Assembly (NCBI GenBank): GCA_029721435.1
Contig: CM056583.1
Coordinates: 90,158,620-90,222,619 of the forward strand
DNA from: Gymnothorax reevesii
Lineage: Eukaryota > Chordata > Actinopteri > Anguilliformes > Muraenidae
Direction: 5' to 3'
Length of the DNA stretch: 64,000 nt
Part shown: piece by piece, positions 56,178-64,000 of the stretch
How positions within the stretch are numbered: position 1 is the stretch's first letter
Layout: every line of letters starts with the position of its first letter
Position numbers and translations under genes: made by a program
Notes under the pieces: generated by a model
What the model saw: the letters and a program-made list of their open reading frames with translations, nothing else
What the model was told of the DNA's origin: nothing
Database searches by the model: none

Positions 56178-58017
56178 GTGAGCAAGGCTCTGTCTGAGCT
56201 TATGTCTGCGTGTGAGTGTCTGTTTTCCCTTCTTTTGCATTTGCGAATACATGCATGTCTGCATGAGTGTGCAGCGCCGTCGTATAGGGGGGGAAAGGTG
56301 ATGAAAGTTTTAAGGCCCACAGTCCTTTGGGGACCACAACACCCACAGTAACCGCCATGACTAAATTATTATGCGCAGATTTACCTAATGCATCAGAGTT
56401 TAAACGAAGGCATTAAGGCATGCAATATTGATGAAAGACCTCTCAGTAACCCCCTTCTTAAGAAATGGTACGGTCCATGTTTCATGCTTGTCTTGGAAAA
56501 TTGTCTGTGCGTTTTTGCTGGCGAAGTCGCAAACTAAGGCAGCAGACAGGGAGCACCGCCCTCGCGGGTATGATGTCCGAAAACAAACAAACAAACAATC
56601 ACACAAATCTGGACGCCAGAAAAGAATAGCGAGAGGACAGGGAGAGTAAAGCAGGGGTCCTGAACAGTACAAAATTCTGTGCAAAGGATGGTGAGAGTTT
56701 TTAACTAGTTTGCTATGTTAGCTGTTCAGGCTGGCAGTTCAGCTGCTAACGTTACGTTAATGTAACATGCGGTCAGCTGAGTAAATAATCGCCTGACAAG
56801 AATGACATCACTCGATTATCAATGGTATGATTCACAGAAAAGGTAGGTAAGGTTATCATTCCACAGCCATAATAATATGCTGTCATAAAATCCAGTAGCA
56901 GCAGGACACGTTCCTCCATTCTTAATATGAGTGGTTACTGCATACTTAGCGCTCTCTAGCTGGAAGTGACTGTACAGGCTAGGTTTGGCTGGCGAACTAA
57001 ATGCATTCAGTGTGGTAACCTGAGGTGTAACTTAAATAATCGCTCAAAAAGGCTGACATTACGTTTACTTTCTTACATAAGTGTTTACTAAAACTAAACT
57101 GCTACTTTAGCCCGTTGACATAAGACTTGTTCATGCAGGGGTAATTTTGTAGAGCTTGCCCTCCTCTTAACAATAGCGAAATGAAGCTGAGTGCTTAGAG
57201 CTATGGTGCTGGGAAGCCCATTTCGATTTTGTTTATTCCATTGAACATAACTATAAAGCGATAGTAAACTCTGCCATGCTGTGTATATCTATCGAAAGAA
57301 TTATCCAATCTGTGTACATTCATCGCTTTAAAGAAAATTTCAAATCATTTCATTGGGTATTTAGAAAATGTATCGATCAGAATATTCGTCCCAAATACGA
57401 TAACTATAACTTGTCTTTCTTTCACAAATTGGCTGTTTAAATAAGGACTGAAACAAGTTGTTTTCTGCACTAACTCCAGTGCAACTTATTTCTCATACAT
57501 GGCAGCCGATTAACCAATCACTCGCGAGTTTTAAGGAGAGGTCTCAAAATGTCTAGTTTTTTCTTTTTTTTTTTTGCCAATATGACGTACAATTTCGAAA
57601 GTTAAATGCTGGATTCATGAATTATAGGCGTTTTTTTTTCCTACCTTAGTAGACCTTTAAATCATCTTTATTTTCTCTTTTGTATGTCCCTAACTATTCA
57701 CTCTGCCACAGCCCTGTTTGTTCTGCACGTATGGCATGGATCAAAACAAGCCCTCCAAACAAATCCTCGTAGTCTGATAACTGATTCCACAGTGTCATCA
57801 GGACCAAGATCATCCCTTTCCAAGCAATTTAGAAATTTCTTAAACATCCAATCATTAATTCCAAAAATTGTAACAAAATAAACCTGAGTTTGGTTGTGAA
57901 ATGTGTAGTTTAATTAGATATTCATCTAACAATAAAAATATATTCTGGCTGATTCAAATCGCATTGCCTAGAACTCTACAGGCCTACCCTAACCCTGCAG
58001 TAATGATGTCGAATACT

Positions 58018-58500
58018 TAAAGGGGAACTCCGGGGTGAAATTGACTTGGGGTGTATTGAAACATGATAATGAGTACTAACTTTTGTCGAATACCCCACCT
58101 CCGTACGCATGCAACATTTTGAAACACAAGGCTTTTTAGTCAAAGCTCCCGACAGGCTTACAAGTGTAGTGAATAGGGCAAGGCATTGCCATGCAAAGAA
58201 ATCGCTATTTTTTCATCCTTAACAAGGCTCAAAGTAGCTCAACACTTCATCGGTAGAATTCCGAGGGACCTGACATTTAAAACGAGACACTGAGAAAATG
58301 CACAGGTAGTTTATTAAAAAAGACTGTTTATGCAAACAGTACCTTGAGGTAGTTTCCAGTCGCCTCCATCTTGAAAGTTACGACAAGTCGATCGACGAGC
58401 CCGAACAAATAGATTGCAATCTGTTCCCCCATCCTACTTATTAGTTCGTGCTCGTCAATCGACTTATCGTGACGTCACCCCACTGCTAGTTCCCAGTATA
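58018..58500 (+). repeat. Probable MITE with TTAAAGGGGAACTCCGG start
   Basis: Begins TTAAAGGGGAACTCCGGGGT and continues with GAAATTGACTTGGGGTGTAT, a phrase I recognise as a dispersed fish element start next to TTAA. A short GCTAGTTCCC near 58486 may be the degraded opposite end. A local inverted pair (CAAGTCGATCGACGAGC at about 58383 and GCTCGTCAATCGACTTATC at 58450) forms a hairpin. Confidence 0.45.
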
Positions 58501-58888
58501 TATTGTAGGAAAAATTATTTTTAAAAAAGATTATTAAAAAATTATAGAAGTTATGAAAAATTTGAACAGTGAAAAAAATATACAAGCTGAACTTAACATT
58601 TTGCAGTTTGAATGACATTTCTAGGTAAAAGTCTGACTGAGTAAAAAAAATAGCCGAAAATTAGCAGAAATAGCTGAATCTACTGAATCAGCACAAAAAT
58701 GGCTCGATTTAATAGGACCCCAAAAAATGACTTTTAAATATCTCAAAAACTAAAATGAAAATAAAAAAATCTGTACAGATGCAACGTAAATCAGAACAAG
58801 CTGAATTTCTTATAGTTTGAATGGAATTAATAGTTTAAACGGCGCAGAAGGAGTTAGTCGGAGTTTAGGTAGAAGAAGGAAAGGTATG

Positions 58889-61800
58889 GAGAGTGTGCTG
58901 ATTGGCTGAAGTGTGCTGATTGGCTGAAGTGTGCTGCTTCGCTGAAGTGTGCTGATTGGCTGAAGTGTGCTGCTTCACTGAAGTGTGCTGATTGGCTGAA
59001 GTGTGCTGCTTCGCTGAAGTGTGCTGATCGGCTGAAGTGTGCTGCTTCGCTGAAGTGTGCTGCTTCACTGAAGTGTGCTGATTGGCTGAAGTGTGCTGCT
59101 TCGCTGAAGTGTGCTGCTTCACTGAAGTGTGCTGATTGGCTGAAGAGCGCTGCTTCACTGAAGTGTGCTGATTGGCTGAAGTGTGCTGCTTCGCTGAAGT
59201 GTGCTGCTTCGCTGAAGAGTGCTGATTGGCTGAAGTGTGCTGCTTCGCTGAAGTCTGCTGCTTCACTGAAGTGTGCTGATTGGCTGAAGTGTGCTGCTTC
59301 ACTGAAGAGTGCTGATTGGCTGAAGTGAGCTGCTTCACTGAAGTGTGCTGATTGGCTGAAGTGTGCTGCTTCACTGAAGTGTGCTGAGTGGCTGAAGTGA
59401 GCTGCTTCACTGAAGTGTGCTGATTGGCTGAAGTGTGCTGCTTCACTGAAGTGTGCTGCTTCGCTGAAGAGTGCTGATTGGCTGAAGTGTGCTGATTCGC
59501 TGAAGTGTGCTGCTTCACTGAAGTGTGCTGATTGGCTGAAGTGTGCTGCTTCGCTGAAGTGTGCTGCTTCACTGAAGTGTGCTGATTGGCTGAAGAGCGC
59601 TGCTTCACTGAAGTATGCTGATTGGCTGAAGTGTGCTGCTTCGCTGAAGTGTGCTGCTTCGCTGAAGAGTGCTGATTGGCTGAAGTGTGCTGCTTCGCTG
59701 AAGTGTGCTGATTGGCTGAAGTGTGCTGCTTCGCTGAAGGGTGCTGCTTTGCTGAAGAGTGCTGATTGGCTGAAGTGTGCTGCTTCGCTGAAGTGTGCTG
59801 CTTCACTGAAGTGTGCTGATTGGCTGAAGAGCGCTGCTTCACTGAAGTATGCTGATTGGCTGAAGTGTGCTGCTTCGCTGAAGTGTGCTGCTTCGCTGAA
59901 GAGTGCTGATTGGCTGAAGTGTGCTGCTTCGCTGAAGTGTGCTGATTGGCTGAAGTGTGCTGCTTCACTGAAGAGTGCTGATTGGCTGAAGTGAGCTGCT
60001 TCACTGAAGTGTGCTGATTGGCTGAGGTGAGCTGCTTCACTGAAGTGTGCTGATTGGCTGAAGTGAGCTGCTTCACTGAAGTGTGCTGATTGGCTGAAGT
60101 GTGTTGCTTCACTGAAGTGTGCTGATCCGCTGAAGTGTGCTGCTTCACTGAAGTGAGCTGATCTGCTGAAGTGTGCTGCTTCACTGAAGTGTGCTGATCC
60201 GCTGAAGTGTGCTGATCCGCTGAAGTGTGCTGTTCGCTGAAGAGTGCTGCTTCACTGAAGTGTGCTGCTTCATTGAAGTGTGCTGATCCGCTGAAGTGTG
60301 CTGCTTCACTGTAGTGTGCTGATTGGCTGAAGTGAGATGCTTCACTGTAGTGTGCTGATTGGCTGAAGTGTGCTGCTTCGCTGAAGTGAGCTGCTTCACT
60401 GTAGTTTGCTGCTTCGCTGAAGTGTGCTGCTTCACTGTAGTGTGCTGATTGGCTGAAGTGAGCTGCTTCACTGTAGTGTGCTGCTTCGCTGAAGTGTGCT
60501 GCTTCACTGTAGTGTGCTGATTCGCTGAAGTGTGCTGCTTCATTGAAGAGTGCTGATTGGCTGAAGTGAGCTGCTTCATTGAAGTGTGCTGATTGGCTGA
60601 AGTGTGCTGCTTCATTAAGTGTGCTGCTTCGCTGAAGTGTGCTGATTGGCTGAAGTGTGCTGCTTCACTGAAGTGTGCTGATTCGCTGAAGAGTGCTGCT
60701 TCACTGAAGGGTGCTGCTTCGCTGAAGTGTGCTGCTTCGCTGGAGAGTGCTGATTCGCTGAAGTGAGCTGCTTCGCTGAAGAGTGCTGCTTCGCTAAAGA
60801 GTGCTGGATCACTGAAGTGTGCTGCTTCACTGAAGGGTGCTCCTTCGCTGAAGTGTGCTGATTCGCTGAAGTGAGCTGCTTCGCTGAAGTGTGCTGATTC
60901 GCTGAAGAGTGCCGCTTCACTGAAGAGTGCTGATTCACTGAAGTGAGCTGCTTCGCTGAAGTGTGCTGCTTCGCTGAAGAGTGCTGCTCCGCTGAAGAGT
61001 GCTGCTTCACTGAAGTGTGCTGCTTCGCTGAAGTGAGCTGCTTCCCTGAAGAGTGCTGATCCGCTGAAGTGTGCTGCTTCACTGAAGTGTGCTGATCCGC
61101 TGAAGTGTACTGCTTCACTGAAGTGTGCTGATCCGCTGAAGTGTGCTGCTTCGCTGAAGAGTGCTGCTTCACTGAAGTGTGCTGCTTCATTGAAGTGTGC
61201 TGATCCGCTGAAGAGTGCTGCTTCACTGAAGTGTGCTGATTGGCTGAAGTGTGCTGCTTCACTGTAGTGTGCTGCTTCGCTGAAGTGTGCTGATCCGCTG
61301 AAGTGTGCTGCTTCACTGAAGTGTGCTGATCCGCTGAAGTGTGCTGCTTCACTGAAGTGTGCTGATCCGCTGAAGTGTGCTGCTTCACTGAAGAGTGCTG
61401 ATCCGCTGAAGTGTGCTGCTTCACTGAAGTGTGCTGATCCGCTGAAGTGTGCTGCTTCACTGAAGTGTGCTGATCCGCTGATGTGTGCTGCTTCACTGAA
61501 GTGTGCTGATCCGCTGTAGTGTGCTGCTTCACTGAAGTGTGCTGATCCGCTGAAGTGTGCTACTTCACTGAAGTGTGCTGATCCGCTGAAGTGTGCTGCT
61601 TCACTGAAGAGTGCTGATCCGCTGAAGTGTGCTGCTTCAGTGAAGTGTGCTGATCCGCTGAAGTGTGCTGCTTCACTGAAGTGTGGTGATCCGCTGAAGT
61701 GTGCTGCTTCACTGAAGTGTGCTGATCCGCTGAAGTGTGCTGCTTCGCTGAAGAGTGCTGCTTCACTGAAGTGTGCTGCTTCGTTGAAGTGTGCTGATCC

Positions 61801-62705
61801 GCTGAAGAGTGCTGCTTCACTTTAGTGTGCTGATTAGCTGAAGTGTGCTGCTTCACTGTAGTGTGCTGCTTCGCTGAAGTGTGCTGCTTCACTGTAGTGT
61901 GCTGATTCGCTGAAGTGTGCTGCTTCATTGAAGAGTGCTGATTGGCTGAAGTGAGCTGCTTCATTGAAGTGTGCTGATTGGCTGAAGTGTGCTGCTTCAC
62001 TGAAGTGTGCTGCTTCATTAAGTGTGCTGCTTCGCTGAAGTGTGCTGATTGGCTGAAGTGTGCTGCTTCACTGAAGTGTGCTGCTTCGCTGAAGAGTGCT
62101 GCTTTACTGAAGTGTGCTGATTCGCTGAAGTGTGCTGCTTCATTGAAGTGTGCTGATTGGCTGAAGTGTGCTGCTTCACTGAAGTGTGCTGCTTCATTAA
62201 GTGTGCTGATTCGCTGAAGTGTGCTGATTCGCTGAAGTGAGCTGCTTCGCTGAAGTGAGCTGCTTCGCTGAAGTTTGCTGCTTCGCTGAAGTGTGCTGCT
62301 TCTTTGAAGTGAGCTGCTTCGCTGAAGTGTGCTGCTTCGCTGAAGAGTGCTGCTTCACTGAGGAGTGCTGCTTCGCTGAAGTGTGCTGATTCGTTGAAGT
62401 GAGCTGCTTCGCTGAAGTGAGCTGCTTCGCTGAAGTGTGCTGCTTCACTGAAGTGTGCTGATCCGCTGAAGAGTGCTGCTTCACTGAAGTGTGCTGCTTC
62501 GCTGAAGGGTGCTGCTTTGCTGAAGAGTGCTGCTTCGCTGAAGTGTGCTGATTCGCTGAAGTGAGCTGATTCGCTGAAGTGAGCTGCTTTGCTGAAGGGT
62601 GCTGCTTCGCTGAAGTGTGCTGATTCGCTGAAGTGAGCTGCTTTGTTTAAGGGTGCTGCTTCACTGAAGAGTGCTGCTTCGCGAAGTGTGCTGCTTTGCT
62701 GAAGC
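58889..62705 (-). repeat. 18-bp minisatellite, about 212 units
   Basis: Unit GCTGAAGTGTGCTGCTTC (18 bp), with the alternative ending GCTGATTGG or GCTGATCCG, so that two-unit 36-bp blocks alternate. Flavour changes along the array: GATTGG units dominate 58.9-60.1 kb, GATCCG units 61.0-61.8 kb and CTTCGC units 62.2-62.7 kb, showing local expansion. On the minus strand the register of six codons (HTSxKQ / HTSANQ) gives open frames of 439, 305, 152 and 231 codons, broken by a few 17-bp units (for example near 60613 and 62015) and stops. No host-gene features are present; the frames are by-products of an 18-bp unit. Confidence 0.97.
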
Positions 62706-64000
62706 AAGCACACTAGGATGCTGGGATTGAAGCGGACTGGGAATCCCTACACGTCGGCTACTGCCGACCAGACCAAATACTGGGAAGCAAATCTTTGTCC
62801 CATTCTGGTTCTGGGTTCAAATATAACTCATTAATATATGACCAATCATTTCCCTTGTCAGAGCCACATATATTATGAACGCGTGGAATTACGAAGCCAG
62901 TTGGCATTAAAGCCTTTTGTCACATACTGGCTCCTTCAAAATAAATGCAGAAATCTGTGCTTCCTAGCTCAGATTCAGCTCTGCAATTACAGAACAACAT
63001 TAACATGATCAAAACAACTTGCTGAGAATATCCATCAACGTGATCAGAGAACAATCACTTTCAAAGTGGCAGAACTATCAGCTTTAACACGCATTTCATT
63101 CCAGCCGCAGTCGAAGGAATTTCATTTCACCAAAAGATTTTCATTTCAGATGAAGCGGCCTTCCCAGATTCAAAATAAATTCTTTTTTTTTTTCCTCAAT
63201 TTTTCTCTTTTTTCCCCTTTAAGGGCCACAATGATGGGTACTTTAAGAAAATCAAAACATTTTGTCAATAATTTCATAAATTTTGTTAAAAAATGACTTT
63301 TTTGAAGCTCTCCCACCTAGAATAATTTTATTAGTCAGATAAAAATCTGTTGACTTTCAACACTTGTGCCGCTGATCACTTTTTTTCAGCCAAATTGCCT
63401 CAAATTTTGACTGTTGCCTTGTTGTTTTTTTCTCTCAAAACCCCTAGAAAAAAAAAAACAATATATTAAAAAATCCTCATGTAATTACATAGATATGACC
63501 TATACCTAATGGCGAAAAAAAGAGTTAGGTGATTTAGTTGGGTGGTTAGTGAGTAAGGTTTGCCACAATACGGACCGTGATTTTGCTTATTAACATCAAT
63601 TCCATGGTAAAAGTGGATTAAAAACCAATGGAAAGGCACATTTTGTTGAACTAATAAACTGTAGTGTTTTTATACCCATATCTGTGCTGGAACAAATAAA
63701 TCAAATGAACCTGGGACGGCCCCTTAACTAGAAATCGAAATATGCATCTAATTTTACAACAACTATTAGACTTGTCCCCTCCATTTGAGTTGTATTGTTT
63801 GTTTGATTGGCACTGACTTTGAGAGCCAAGAGGGAAATTACATGGGTCTTGTGTCACAAGTGGATCAGTTTTGGATAAAATTTGGCGACTGTTGAACTTC
63901 TAGGAGAGGAAAGCCGGCGGCATGATCCTAAAAAATAAATGGAGCCGCCTTTACTGTAACACATGTACATGTCTACTGAACAAAAATATTAATAAATATT

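Larger units (their letters stand above)
56178..64000 (+). other. ENTPD2 intron 2 (5' part)
   Basis: Starts GTGAGC. No exon 3 (expected to begin with the rest of a Gly codon and lead to a GATAGMR-type apyrase region 2 later) is found to the end of the window. 56.2-58.0 kb and 62.7-64.0 kb hold no recognisable gene. A minus-strand stretch near 57690-57880 is open over about 60 codons but unrecognised. Confidence 0.6.

Noticed and set aside
55853..56351. Frames on both strands overlapping ENTPD2 exon 2 as separate genes
   Set aside because: Shadows of the exon; the spliced plus-strand reading has family-specific motifs and splice sites.
57684..57881. Open stretch on both strands as a possible ENTPD2 exon 3
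   Set aside because: Neither strand shows the expected apyrase sequence or splice-phase match.
58865..62713. Minus-strand frames of 439, 305, 231 and 152 codons as low-complexity Gln/Ser/Thr-rich proteins
   Set aside because: An 18-bp unit keeps frame automatically. There are breaks at 17-bp units and no start context, signal or unique domain.

Overview
The window is vertebrate nuclear DNA, most likely from a ray-finned (teleost) fish. The evidence is a spliced ENTPD-family gene, many fish-type Tc1/mariner, hAT, piggyBac-like and PIF/Harbinger remnants, a 5S-rRNA-derived SINE, non-LTR and Ty3/Gypsy fragments, and very large GC-rich minisatellites. The species cannot be named from the sequence alone. 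I see no operons, CRISPR arrays or prokaryote-type systems.

The only host gene I can support is on the + strand. Two exons of an ectonucleoside triphosphate diphosphohydrolase, best matched to ENTPD2, lie at 19519-19635 (cytoplasmic tail plus first membrane segment) and 56060-56177 (apyrase conserved region 1, with DAGSSHTS). Both have canonical splice sites in matching phase. They are separated by a 36.4 kb intron, and the remaining exons must lie beyond position 64000.

Layout. 1-8200: probable LTR-like repeats, a piggyBac-like MITE with a long hairpin (2457-2661) and a degenerate ~40-bp tandem repeat (about 3765-5125). 8314-10700: a 30-bp minisatellite with no indels and a 736-codon open frame. 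10.7-15.6 kb: non-LTR and Tc1 remnants. 15866-18899: an inverted-terminus element carrying a nested Tc1 copy. 19.5 kb: ENTPD2 exon 1. 19.6-56 kb: intron 1. Intron 1 holds a 65-bp minisatellite (23.7-24.6 kb), a THAP fragment, a Tc1 copy with one nonsense codon (27602-29111), Harbinger pieces and a 2.8 kb TA-flanked element carrying a 5S-type SINE. Further on are a foldback repeat, a LINE split by a hAT element with an 8-bp duplication, an LTR-like repeat split by a second hAT, and a Ty3/Gypsy relic. A 10.7 kb array of about 227 units of 47 bp sits inside that relic, between the gag capsid and zinc-knuckle regions. A second Tc1 copy with one nonsense codon (52753-54368) lies just upstream of gag. 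56060: exon 2. 56.2-64 kb: start of intron 2, with a 3.8 kb array of 18-bp units (58889-62705).

The most unusual part is tandem-repeat biology: four separate minisatellite expansions (30, 65, 47 and 18 bp units), together about 17.8 kb, at one ENTPD2 locus. The largest grew within a retrotransposon coding region and itself carries a duplicated block of units displaced by 96-99 repeats.
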